Shown here: positions 1 through 6,335 of the stretch, in pieces
How the letters are laid out: each line of letters starts with the position of its first letter
Position numbering within the stretch: position 1 is the first letter of the stretch
NCBI GenBank assembly: GCA_015661855.1
Contig: DQVH01000135.1
Location: forward strand, 1 to 9,417
Source of the DNA: Desulfurococcales archaeon
GTDB lineage: Archaea; Thermoproteota; Thermoprotei_A; CAZTBM01; SZUA-1508
Direction of reading: 5' to 3'
Length of the DNA: 9,417 nt
The notes under the pieces: generated by a model
Database searches by the model: none
What the model saw: only the letters and a program-made list of their open reading frames with translations
What the model was told of the DNA's origin: nothing
Position numbers and translations under genes: made by a program

Positions 1-816
1 CCTATGGCTAGGAATGTAAGGGATTTAGCTCTACTACTATCAGTAATTGCCGGTTACGACCCTAAAGACTCTACATCATTGAATGTTAGAGTTCCAGACT
101 ACTACTCAAAACTAACTATAGCTGATCCACGTAGGCTAAGAGTAGCAGTTGTAAAGGAGATGGTGTGTAAGGGTGTTGATGAGAGGATTGTAAAGTCTAC
201 CTACAGGGTTGTGGATAAACTTGTCTCTGAGGGTGCTATAGTTGATGAGGTTAGTATTCCCATAATACCGTACTCTCTACCAGCATACTACATTATAGCT
301 ATGGCTGAAGCATCATCAAATCTAGCAAGATATGATGGTGTAAGGTACGGGTTTACTGTGAGATCCTACTCCTGGGATGAATCTGTTATGGAGACTCGTG
401 CTAAAGGTTTTGGTACTGAGGTAAAGAGGAGGATTATGCTTGGCTCATTCGTTTTATCAGCTGGCTATAAAGAACGCTACTACATTAAGGCGTTGAAGAT
501 TAGACGTTTAGTTAGAGACTCATTCCTCAAAGTGTTTAAGGAGTATGATGTAGCACTATCACCTACAATGCCAATACCACCACCAAGGATAGGTGAGAGA
601 GTTAAAGACCCACTACAACTATACGCTATGGATATTGAGACTGTCCCAGTAAATCTAGCTGGTATACCAGCACTAAATATACCATTAGACTTTATAGATG
701 GTTTACCTGTAGGACTACAGGTTATAGGGCCACCTCTAAGTGAGGAAAAGCTGCTTTCAGTAGGCTTACTCTTAGAGGAGATTATAGGTATAAGGGATGC
801 TGTTGTAGGGGTGTAG
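1..816 (+). CDS. gatA: Asp/Glu-tRNA amidotransferase subunit A, C-terminal part (5' end outside window)
   Basis: GatA is the amidase subunit of GatCAB. It releases ammonia from glutamine, and the ammonia is used by GatB to convert Asp-tRNA-Asn (or Glu-tRNA-Gln) to the amide form in the cytoplasm. The reading frame is open from base 1. The ATG at base 4 is internal, because the residues there (PMARNVRDLALLL) are the conserved mid-protein segment of amidase-signature enzymes. About 271 residues are present; full GatA is usually near 480. The catalytic Lys-cisSer-Ser triad therefore lies upstream and cannot be checked. Visible family landmarks are SPTMPIPPP and, near the end, VPVNLAGIPALNIP followed by GLPVGLQVIGPP. 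The gene ends five bases before gatB, so the two are almost certainly cotranscribed. In archaea GatCAB normally serves tRNA-Asn, since GatDE makes Gln-tRNA-Gln. The adjacent aspS supports that role. gatC is not visible. Confidence 0.95.
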   Translation, partial: PMARNVRDLALLLSVIAGYDPKDSTSLNVRVPDYYSKLTIADPRRLRVAVVKEMVCKGVDERIVKSTYRVVDKLVSEGAIVDEVSIPIIPYSLPAYYIIAMAEASSNLARYDGVRYGFTVRSYSWDESVMETRAKGFGTEVKRRIMLGSFVLSAGYKERYYIKALKIRRLVRDSFLKVFKEYDVALSPTMPIPPPRIGERVKDPLQLYAMDIETVPVNLAGIPALNIPLDFIDGLPVGLQVIGPPLSEEKLLSVGLLLEEIIGIRDAVVGV

Positions 817-821
817 CTTTT

Positions 822-2264
822 ATGAGTGGTGAGAGTGTAAGAATAGGTCTTGAAATACACGTTCAAATAACAACACTTAAATCTAAACTATTCTGCTCAT
901 GCCCTACAGACTATCGTGGTAAACCTGCAAACACGAATGTATGCCCGGTATGTCTAGGCCTACCTGGAGCACTACCAGTAGTTAACGAGGAGGCTATAAA
1001 GAAGGCTATTATGACAGCTCTCGCACTAAACTGTAAAGTTAACCCCGTCATAATATTCAGTCGTAAACACTACTTCTACCCTGATCTACCTAAAAACTAC
1101 CAGATAACACAGTATGCTGGTGTTGGTGCACCAATAGGTGTAGACGGCTATATAGACATATACTGTGAGGGTAAGAGTAAACGTGTAAGGATTAAGAGGG
1201 TACATTTAGAGGAGGATCCTGGTAGACTAGTATACCCCGGTAAGAGTATCGTTTCAAGCCCCTACGTCCTAATAGACTATAATAGGTCTGGTATAGCATT
1301 ATTGGAGATAGTAACAGAGCCCGATATGACCTCCCCTCGTGAAGCAAGGATACTACTGGATAAGCTGAGAGCTATACTAGAGTATCTTGAGGTATCCGAT
1401 TTAACACTTGAGGGTGCTATGAGGGTTGACGCTAACATATCTATACCTGGTGGTGAAAGGATAGAGATTAAGAATATTGGATCTATAAGTGATGTTGAGA
1501 GAGCACTAGCATACGAGATTGTTAGACAACGTGAAATACTACGTAAGGGTGGTAGAGTTAAACGTGAAACTAGACACTGGGATTCACTTAGAGGTGTTAC
1601 TGTATCTCTTAGAGAGAAGGAGGAGGAAGAGGACTATAGGTACTTTCCAGACCCAGATCTACCACCAATAGTGGTACCTAGTAGTCTAGTTGAGGAGATA
1701 AAAGCGTCACTACCGGAACTACCAGATCAGAAAGCTAGAAGGTTTATAGAGCAGTATTCACTACCAGAGCATATAGCTAGAACACTAGTACTATACAGGA
1801 GGCTTGCAGAATTCTTTGAGGAAGCAGTAAAAATACACTATAACCCTAAGAGGATAGCATCAATACTTATAACAGACTATCTCAGCTGTATAAAGAGGCA
1901 TGGACTGAGAGTGGGTGAAGATAAAGCTACACCAGAGAAGATAGCTAAACTCGTTAAAATGGTTGATGAGGGGACTATAAGTGTTAATGTAGCTAAGGAG
2001 CTTATATTCAAGATTATACTTGATGGTGTAGACCCGGAAGTCGAGGTTAAAAGGCTTGGACTTACACAAGTAGAAGACTTAAACTACATGTTAAAGCTTG
2101 TAAGAGAGGTATTCTCTGAATACCCAAAGGCTGTAGAGGATGCTAAAAGGAATCCTAGAGCAATAAACTTCCTAATAGGTATGGTTATGAGGAAGTGTAG
2201 GGGTAGACTAGATCCCAGGAAGGTTCGAGACCTAATAGTTAAAGAGTTAAAGTTGAAGGTGTAG
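822..2264 (+). CDS. gatB: Asp/Glu-tRNA amidotransferase subunit B
   Basis: GatB is the kinase/amidotransferase subunit of GatCAB: it phosphorylates the side-chain carboxylate of misacylated tRNA with ATP and transfers ammonia from GatA. At 480 aa it is full length. The N-terminal catalytic part shows GLEIHVQ (9-15), a four-cysteine zinc site (C25, C27, C41, C44), FSRKHYFYPDLPKNYQ (79-94), HLEED (128-132), RSGIALLEIVTEPD (155-168), MRVDANIS (200-207), EIKNIGS (215-221) and DYRYFPDPDLPP (271-282). The helical middle domain and YqeY-like tail, which contact the tRNA, fill the rest, ending with NPRAINFLIG and a basic helix. The ATG at 822 is chosen because it follows AGGGGTG (807-813) with 8 bases of spacing, and the conserved N-terminus begins a few residues later. 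The gene sits between gatA (5-base gap) and aspS (8-base gap). Confidence 0.97.
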   Translation: MSGESVRIGLEIHVQITTLKSKLFCSCPTDYRGKPANTNVCPVCLGLPGALPVVNEEAIKKAIMTALALNCKVNPVIIFSRKHYFYPDLPKNYQITQYAGVGAPIGVDGYIDIYCEGKSKRVRIKRVHLEEDPGRLVYPGKSIVSSPYVLIDYNRSGIALLEIVTEPDMTSPREARILLDKLRAILEYLEVSDLTLEGAMRVDANISIPGGERIEIKNIGSISDVERALAYEIVRQREILRKGGRVKRETRHWDSLRGVTVSLREKEEEEDYRYFPDPDLPPIVVPSSLVEEIKASLPELPDQKARRFIEQYSLPEHIARTLVLYRRLAEFFEEAVKIHYNPKRIASILITDYLSCIKRHGLRVGEDKATPEKIAKLVKMVDEGTISVNVAKELIFKIILDGVDPEVEVKRLGLTQVEDLNYMLKLVREVFSEYPKAVEDAKRNPRAINFLIGMVMRKCRGRLDPRKVRDLIVKELKLKV

Positions 2265-2272
2265 ACTAGACT

Positions 2273-3586
2273 ATGCCCCTTAGAACACACTACATTAGTG
2301 AAGTCTTCAAGCTAAACCCCGGTGTTAGAGTGAGAGTTGCTGGATGGGTACATAAGATTAGGGATCTTGGTGGTATAAAGTTTGTAATTTTAAGGGATAG
2401 GAGTGGTATAATACAGGTTGTTGTTAAGAGGGATAAAACTCCAGAAGCATATAGTGTAGTTGAGGATCTTGTTGAAGAATCTGTAGTAACAGTTGAAGGT
2501 GTAACTGTTAGTGATAGGAGGGCTCCTGGAGGTATAGAGATACTAGCATCTAGCATAAAGGTACTCAATAAGTCTAGTAAGCCACTACCATTAAACTTTG
2601 AGAGAGATATAGATAATCTTGGTAGAAGGCTTGACTGGAGATTTATAGATTTAAGGAGTAAACGTGTTCAACTAATATTCATAGTTGAAAGTGAAGTAGC
2701 TAATGCTATAAGAGAGTACTTTAGACTTAACGGCTTCATAGAAATATTCACCTCGAAAATTGTAGCTCAAGCTACTGAGGGTGGAGCTAACGTCTTCCCA
2801 CTAGTATACTTTGGTAGAGAGGCATTCCTAGCTCAAAGCCCCCAACTCTACAAGCAGTTAATGATGGCTACTGGAGTGGATAGAGTATTCGAGATAGGCC
2901 CAGTATTTAGAGCTGAAAAACACCATACAGTAAGACATCTATGTGAATACCACTCAGTAGACTATGAAATGGCGTTTATAAAGGATTACAGTGAGGTTAT
3001 GGATGTAGCTGAAGGACTAGTAAGATACATTATCGAATACTTAAACTCGAAAATGGGAGCTGAAATCGAGAGTGTTTTTGGACAGCTACCGGTAGTTCCA
3101 AAGGATGTACCTAGGATTACATTTAGAGAGGCATGTAGGATACTGAAGAGTAAGGGTAGAAATGTTACAGAGAATAGTGATTTAACGAGTACTGATGAGG
3201 AGATACTAGCAGAATATGTTAGGAGAGAGTACGATTCAGATCTATTCTTCATAACAGAGTATCCTTGGAGTATTAGACCATTCTATACTATGAGGAAGGA
3301 TAGTGAACCACAATACACCTACAGTTTCGACCTTATACTTAGAGGATTAGAGGTAGCAACAGGTGGTCAGAGAGAGCATAGATACAGTATACTAGTTGAA
3401 CAGATTAAAGAGAAGGGGTTAAACCCTGAAAGCTTCAAATTCTACACTGAATACTTTAAATACGGTATGCCACCACATGGAGGAGCAGGATTTGGTCTCG
3501 AAAGACTGGTTATGAAAATCCTAAACCTTAAGAATATTAGGGAGGCTAGACTTACACCTAGAGATCCTGAAAGACTACACCCATAA
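2273..3586 (+). CDS. aspS: Aspartyl-tRNA synthetase, archaeal type, probably non-discriminating
   Basis: This class IIb synthetase charges tRNA with aspartate in the cytoplasm. It has 437 aa, the usual length for the compact archaeal form, which lacks the bacterial insertion. An N-terminal OB-fold anticodon-binding domain (about 1-105) is followed by the catalytic domain. Seen there are QSPQLYKQ (188-195), motif 2 with FRAE (R213) and HLCEYHSVDYEMAF, SGGQREH-like TGGQREHR, and motif 3 GFGLERL (R411). The C-terminus is PRDPERLHP. H27 and P85 sit where the discriminating Thermococcus enzyme has Trp and Lys. Archaeal non-discriminating AspRS use His and Pro there, so this enzyme should also charge tRNA-Asn, which fits the gatA-gatB operon it closes. 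Unusually, the motif 1 proline is replaced by S161. The start is supported by GGTG at 2258-2261 (11-base spacing) and by the conserved MxxRTHY N-terminus. It ends 14 bases before a convergent gene. Confidence 0.97.
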   Translation: MPLRTHYISEVFKLNPGVRVRVAGWVHKIRDLGGIKFVILRDRSGIIQVVVKRDKTPEAYSVVEDLVEESVVTVEGVTVSDRRAPGGIEILASSIKVLNKSSKPLPLNFERDIDNLGRRLDWRFIDLRSKRVQLIFIVESEVANAIREYFRLNGFIEIFTSKIVAQATEGGANVFPLVYFGREAFLAQSPQLYKQLMMATGVDRVFEIGPVFRAEKHHTVRHLCEYHSVDYEMAFIKDYSEVMDVAEGLVRYIIEYLNSKMGAEIESVFGQLPVVPKDVPRITFREACRILKSKGRNVTENSDLTSTDEEILAEYVRREYDSDLFFITEYPWSIRPFYTMRKDSEPQYTYSFDLILRGLEVATGGQREHRYSILVEQIKEKGLNPESFKFYTEYFKYGMPPHGGAGFGLERLVMKILNLKNIREARLTPRDPERLHP

Positions 3587-3590
3587 GGTA

Positions 3591-3602
3591 GTTTTCGTGT
3601 TT
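3591..3602 (+). terminator. Possible T-rich terminator after aspS
   Basis: The 14-base gap between the convergent aspS and radical SAM genes contains two T runs (TTTT at 3592-3595 and TTT at 3600-3602). Archaeal RNA polymerase stops at short oligo-T tracts without needing a hairpin, so this could end the gatA-gatB-aspS transcript. The tract is short and I see no equivalent on the opposite strand, so this is weak. Confidence 0.25.
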
Positions 3603-4929
3603 AGGATAATCTAAACTCATAATATCTACCTATACTAGGCTTAACCCTGATTACACCTTTAGCTCTTAACTCACATATTATTTGGGCTAGTCTCTCCTGT
3701 CTAACCCACTCTCCATAGACTACTCCTCTCCCAAGATACTTGTACAGTATTTTCCTCACCTTAGGGTGTATTGTACCTGGTTTTGCTAGTGCTAGTGGTG
3801 TACCGGGTAGTGGTAGAAATGTATGTGCGTGAACTCTAGCACCTAGTTTGATAAGTTTTCTAATAGTGTTTACTGTTAACTCTATATCCTCCTCTGTCTC
3901 ATAGGGTAACCCGAATATAAAGTCTACATCAACTATAAACCCATACTTTAACGCTACTGTAACCGCGTTAACTACATCGTCAACTGTATGCCCCCTGTGT
4001 AGTAGTTTAAGTATTCTATCGCTACCTGACTGAGCACCTATAATTATCCTATTATTGTTAACGTACTTCCTTAAAACTCTAATACTCTCATCAGTTACAA
4101 ATTCCGGTCTAACCTCACTTGGGAAGCTACCAAAGAATATTCTACCACCATAGCTATCACATAGAATTCTAAGTCTGTATAGTAGTTCCTCAACTTCTTG
4201 AAGTTCTAGAGTTTTACCGTTAGAGCTTCCATAGCATAGTGAGTTTGGAGTAATAAATCTAATATCCTTTAATCCACGTTTAAGCATCTCCCTAGTATAG
4301 TACAGTATACACTCTATACTTCTATGTCTAGGCTTTAAACCGTGAATGTATGGTGTTTGACAGTATGCACATGTATATGGGCAACCCCTAGTAATCTCGA
4401 TTGGGTTGTATAGGTTTCTCTCTAAACTTACTGGTGGATACTCATCTAGGTTTATAGGCTTCCTTCTACCAGTAAATACTATTCCACCGTTAACTCTAGT
4501 TACTAACCCTTTAACTCTAGCTGGATCATCGCCTTCAACCAGCTTCCAAATAAACTCTATAAGTGACTCTTCAGCTTCACCTATGAATACATAGTCGAAT
4601 CCTAAATTGAGTGTTCCATATGGATCACCTGTAGCATGTGGTCCACCAGCAATTAACACTACATTGTCTGGTTTATACATTCTAAGTAGTCTAATGGTGT
4701 TTAGTATTTGTGGTAGCTGTACCGTCAGTATACTAAATGCTACAACTAGGTTATCATATACTCTCGATAACTCATTAACTATAGCTACTAGTGGTTCACC
4801 ATCCCTAACAAGATACTGGTCTACACATGGTACATACTTATCAATAGCTGCTAGTAATACGTTAACACTATACCTATTAGCCTTCGGGTAGTAGTATACT
4901 ATAGCTGTTTTCCTCATCGAGAATACCAT
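3601..4929 (-). CDS. B12-binding-domain/radical SAM protein, MJ_1487-like family
   Basis: This 442-aa cytoplasmic protein looks like the archaeal B12-binding/radical SAM family typified by Methanocaldococcus MJ_1487; its substrate is unknown. Residues 1-165 form a Rossmann-like cobalamin-binding domain with GGPHATGDP (95-103) and FIGEAEESL (115-123). I see no DxHxxG cobalt-ligand motif. The radical SAM core follows: CPYTCAYC (C183, C187, C190) binds the 4Fe-4S cluster. It continues with GAQSGSDRILKLLHRGHT (298-315), FGLPYETEED (339-348) and FLPLPGTPLA (371-380), all typical of the B12/radical SAM and MiaB/HemN-like superfamily. The longest reading starts at ATG 4929, but no Shine-Dalgarno precedes it. 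A second ATG at 4917 (MRKTAIVYYYPK) lies about where a leaderless transcript would begin from the TATA-like element at 4943-4951 and may be the true start. The gene is convergent with aspS and divergent from deoC, so it is probably transcribed alone. Confidence 0.85.
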   Translation of the reverse strand: MVFSMRKTAIVYYYPKANRYSVNVLLAAIDKYVPCVDQYLVRDGEPLVAIVNELSRVYDNLVVAFSILTVQLPQILNTIRLLRMYKPDNVVLIAGGPHATGDPYGTLNLGFDYVFIGEAEESLIEFIWKLVEGDDPARVKGLVTRVNGGIVFTGRRKPINLDEYPPVSLERNLYNPIEITRGCPYTCAYCQTPYIHGLKPRHRSIECILYYTREMLKRGLKDIRFITPNSLCYGSSNGKTLELQEVEELLYRLRILCDSYGGRIFFGSFPSEVRPEFVTDESIRVLRKYVNNNRIIIGAQSGSDRILKLLHRGHTVDDVVNAVTVALKYGFIVDVDFIFGLPYETEEDIELTVNTIRKLIKLGARVHAHTFLPLPGTPLALAKPGTIHPKVRKILYKYLGRGVVYGEWVRQERLAQIICELRAKGVIRVKPSIGRYYEFRLS

Positions 4930-4942
4930 AGGAGCTTAGCTA

Positions 4943-4951
4943 GGATATAAC
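4943..4951 (-). promoter_or_regulatory. Probable TATA box of the radical SAM gene
   Basis: Read on the minus strand, GGTTATATC preceded by purine-rich GTAAA resembles an archaeal BRE/TATA pair. Its centre near 4947 places transcription start about 26 bases on, near 4921. That is just before the second in-frame ATG (4917) and downstream of the first (4929), so it favours leaderless translation from 4917. This is inferred from spacing only. Confidence 0.4.
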
Positions 4952-4982
4952 CTTTACTTCACCACTCTAGCCCATTAGGATA

Positions 4983-4991
4983 CCTTAAATT
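4983..4991 (+). promoter_or_regulatory. Probable TATA box of deoC
   Basis: CCTTAAATT in the 109-base divergent gap resembles an archaeal TATA element. Start of transcription about 26 bases on, near 5014, would leave a leader of roughly 25-30 bases that contains the GAGGGTGA ribosome site. The divergent arrangement with the radical SAM gene means both promoters share this short gap. Confidence 0.4.
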
Positions 4992-5027
4992 ACACAGTAA
5001 CAATACTATTACGTGTAGTTCTAGTTT

Positions 5028-5035
5028 GAGGGTGA
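5028..5035 (+). promoter_or_regulatory. Ribosome binding site of deoC, start ambiguous
   Basis: GAGGGTGA is a strong match to the archaeal 16S 3' end. The GTG at 5039 lies 3 bases after it and the ATG at 5045 lies 9 bases after it. Measured from GGTG, other genes in the window have spacings of 6 to 11 bases, against 4 for GTG and 10 for ATG. The ATG is therefore at least as likely as the GTG. Confidence 0.6.
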
Positions 5036-5038
5036 GCT

Positions 5039-5761
5039 GTGTCCATGTACATTAATGAGTTTATTAGGAAGGTTAGTGTTGAAGAGTTTGCAAAGTACAT
5101 AGACAATACCATTCTAAAGCCAGATGCAAGTATTGATATCGTTAAAAAATATATTGATGACACTTTAAAATATGGCTTCCAATGTCTAGTTGTAAACCCA
5201 TACTATGTAAGTTTAGTTAGAGAGTTAAGTGGGGGTAGAGTTAGAATAGGAACTGTTGTAGGGTTTCCACTAGGTGCCTGTAAAACTGAAACTAAAGTTT
5301 ACGAGGCTAAGAAGGCTATTGAGGATGGTGTAAGCGAAATAGATATGGTTATGAATATTAGTGCTTTTAAGAGTGGATACTTAGACTACGTAGTTAACGA
5401 TATAAAGGCTGTAGTAGATGAAGCTAAAAGCTATGGAGATATAGTTGTAAAGGTAATAATTGAGACTGGACTATTAAGTGATGAAGAGAAAGTTAAAGCT
5501 GTAGAGTTAGTTGTTAAAGCTGGTGCAGACTATGTTAAAACGAGTACAGGCTTTATAGCTGGTGGTGCAACAGTTCACGATGTAAGACTACTCTACAATA
5601 CAGCTAAGGGTAGAGTGAAGGTTAAAGCATCTGGTGGTATAAGGCATGTAGAAGACGCTATAACACTAATTCTAGCAGGTGCCGATAGGATAGGTACAAG
5701 TACAGGTACTAGAATAATTGAAGAGTTTATAGCTTTAAGGAATAAGCTTTATAAGGAATAG
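5039..5761 (+). CDS. deoC: Deoxyribose-phosphate aldolase
   Basis: DeoC is a class I aldolase that reversibly cleaves 2-deoxyribose 5-phosphate to acetaldehyde and glyceraldehyde 3-phosphate in deoxynucleoside catabolism. The 240-aa TIM-barrel protein is of normal length for archaeal DeoC. Visible landmarks are IDNTILKPDA (21-30), GFPLGA (75-80), EIDMVMN (100-106) with the catalytic Asp at 102, the Schiff-base lysine K167 in YVKTSTGF, the second catalytic lysine K196 in VKASGGIR, and the phosphate-binding end RIGTSTG (217-223). All key residues are present, so it should be active. It has its own promoter region and stands alone. The start is given as the GTG at 5039, but ATG at 5045 two codons later is equally possible. 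Nineteen bases after its stop lies the C box of a probable C/D box sRNA on the same strand, which could be processed from the deoC transcript. Confidence 0.96.
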   Translation: MSMYINEFIRKVSVEEFAKYIDNTILKPDASIDIVKKYIDDTLKYGFQCLVVNPYYVSLVRELSGGRVRIGTVVGFPLGACKTETKVYEAKKAIEDGVSEIDMVMNISAFKSGYLDYVVNDIKAVVDEAKSYGDIVVKVIIETGLLSDEEKVKAVELVVKAGADYVKTSTGFIAGGATVHDVRLLYNTAKGRVKVKASGGIRHVEDAITLILAGADRIGTSTGTRIIEEFIALRNKLYKE

Positions 5762-5779
5762 CTGAGATAGAGACATTAG

Positions 5780-5841
5780 GTGATGAATGGTATTACCTTC
5801 GAAGCCGATTTCTAGGCGGATGTGAGACCCCCAAATTCTGA
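5780..5841 (+). ncRNA. Probable C/D box sRNA guiding 2'-O-methylation of the 16S rRNA 530 loop
   Basis: The gap between deoC and the ESCRT-III gene holds an archaeal C/D box sRNA layout. There is a perfect C box GTGATGA (5780-5786), then exactly 12 bases to a D'-like TCGA (5799-5802), and a degenerate C'-like GATGTGA (5819-5825) followed by exactly 12 bases to a perfect D box CTGA (5838-5841). The first guide contains TGGTATTACC (5788-5797), the complement of GGUAAUACCA, the 530-loop sequence of crenarchaeal 16S rRNA as I recall it. By the rule of five bases upstream of the box, the target would be A532 in E. coli numbering. The second guide (5826-5837) has no target I recognise. The D'-C' spacer is long (16 bases) and contains GCC...GGC, which could pair. 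D' and C' deviate from consensus, so the exact methylated base is uncertain. Such RNAs work with L7Ae, Nop5 and fibrillarin. Confidence 0.7.
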
Positions 5842-5861
5842 TGTGAATCTTTCCCCCAGGT

Positions 5862-6281
5862 TCAACTATTTAACTTTGCTTGTAACTCTCTTATACGCTT
5901 CTCTATACTATCTAGTTTAAGTGTAAACTTTGGTAGTATATCTTTAAATTCAAGCTTTAAATCAGATATTAAACTATTTAATGGTACTATTTTGTATTTA
6001 TAGCTGCCGAAAATCTCTATTGTTTCAAGTCTTATGAGAGCTCTTTCAAAAATTAATTGTATTCTCGATATTCTCCTGAGTACCCTTCTCACCATAGCTA
6101 GCTCTTTAGCATACATTAGTGCTCTTACATTATCTTTTCTCATTTTCGCATCAATAACTTTCTCTAGAAGTTCTTTCTCTCTATGTCTAAGCTTCCTATA
6201 GAGTAGTTCTATTTTGAAGTTCTCCGATATTATGGTGTGTTTTATTTGTGTTATAATCTTTGAGATTGCATCTTCTCTCAT
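5862..6281 (-). CDS. Short, basic ESCRT-III (Snf7/CdvB-like) paralogue
   Basis: This 139-aa all-helical protein is a paralogue of the adjacent 215-aa ESCRT-III protein. Aligned without gaps at an offset of 27, residues 40-117 share 29 of 78 identities, including EKV..A.M.KD..RA..YA.E (40-60), RLETI (84-88), PL.S (100-103) and the LP at 116-117. That matches the ESCRT-III helical hairpin and following helix. Compared with its neighbour it lacks about 27 N-terminal residues, where the basic amphipathic stretch lies, and about 50 C-terminal residues. It is strongly basic: I count 32 Lys/Arg against 19 Asp/Glu. Archaeal ESCRT-III proteins polymerise on membranes in cell division, vesicle budding and virus release; which of these applies is unknown. 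The ATG at 6281 follows GAGGA (6290-6294) with 8 bases of spacing. It lies 54 bases downstream of its paralogue and may be cotranscribed with it. It could be a partner, a modulator or a decaying copy. Confidence 0.75.
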   Translation of the reverse strand: MREDAISKIITQIKHTIISENFKIELLYRKLRHREKELLEKVIDAKMRKDNVRALMYAKELAMVRRVLRRISRIQLIFERALIRLETIEIFGSYKYKIVPLNSLISDLKLEFKDILPKFTLKLDSIEKRIRELQAKLNS

Positions 6282-6311
6282 ACCCTACGTCCTCAATGGT
6301 AGAGGGCTCTG

Positions 6312-6328
6312 TTATACTGCTCTATACT
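6312..6328 (-). promoter_or_regulatory. Possible TATA-like repeat upstream of the short ESCRT-III gene
   Basis: On the minus strand CAGTATA occurs twice, 11 bases apart. The upstream copy (centre about 6325) would give a transcript start near 6299 and a leader of about 18 bases that includes the GAGGA ribosome site. The downstream copy would start too late to include it. Cotranscription from the upstream paralogue is an equally good explanation. Confidence 0.3.
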
Positions 6329-6335
6329 GTTAATC

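Noticed and set aside
4..6. ATG at base 4 as the start of gatA
   Set aside because: The frame is open through base 1, and the residues around it are the conserved middle of amidase-family proteins, so it is an internal methionine.
480..866. Open frame on the minus strand opposite gatA/gatB
   Set aside because: It lies opposite well-conserved coding sequence, shows Ser/Thr-rich low-complexity translation typical of antisense shadows, and resembles no known family. Similar minus-strand frames opposite gatB and aspS, and plus-strand frames opposite the radical SAM gene and pmbA, were dropped for the same reason.
5826..5837. tRNA-Pro(GGG) anticodon loop as target of the second sRNA guide
   Set aside because: Placing GGG at 34-36 would require U31-U39 and A30-C40 in the anticodon stem, which do not pair, and the methylated base would fall on U33, not a usual target.
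5828..5857. Two C5 runs (G5 on the minus strand) as a G-quadruplex or repeat
   Set aside because: Only two runs exist, too few for an intramolecular quadruplex, and one run lies within the sRNA guide.
6282..6335. Small RNA or extra gene between the two ESCRT-III genes
   Set aside because: The 54-base gap has no C/D boxes, hairpin or frame worth calling; only a possible TATA-like repeat and a ribosome site are visible.
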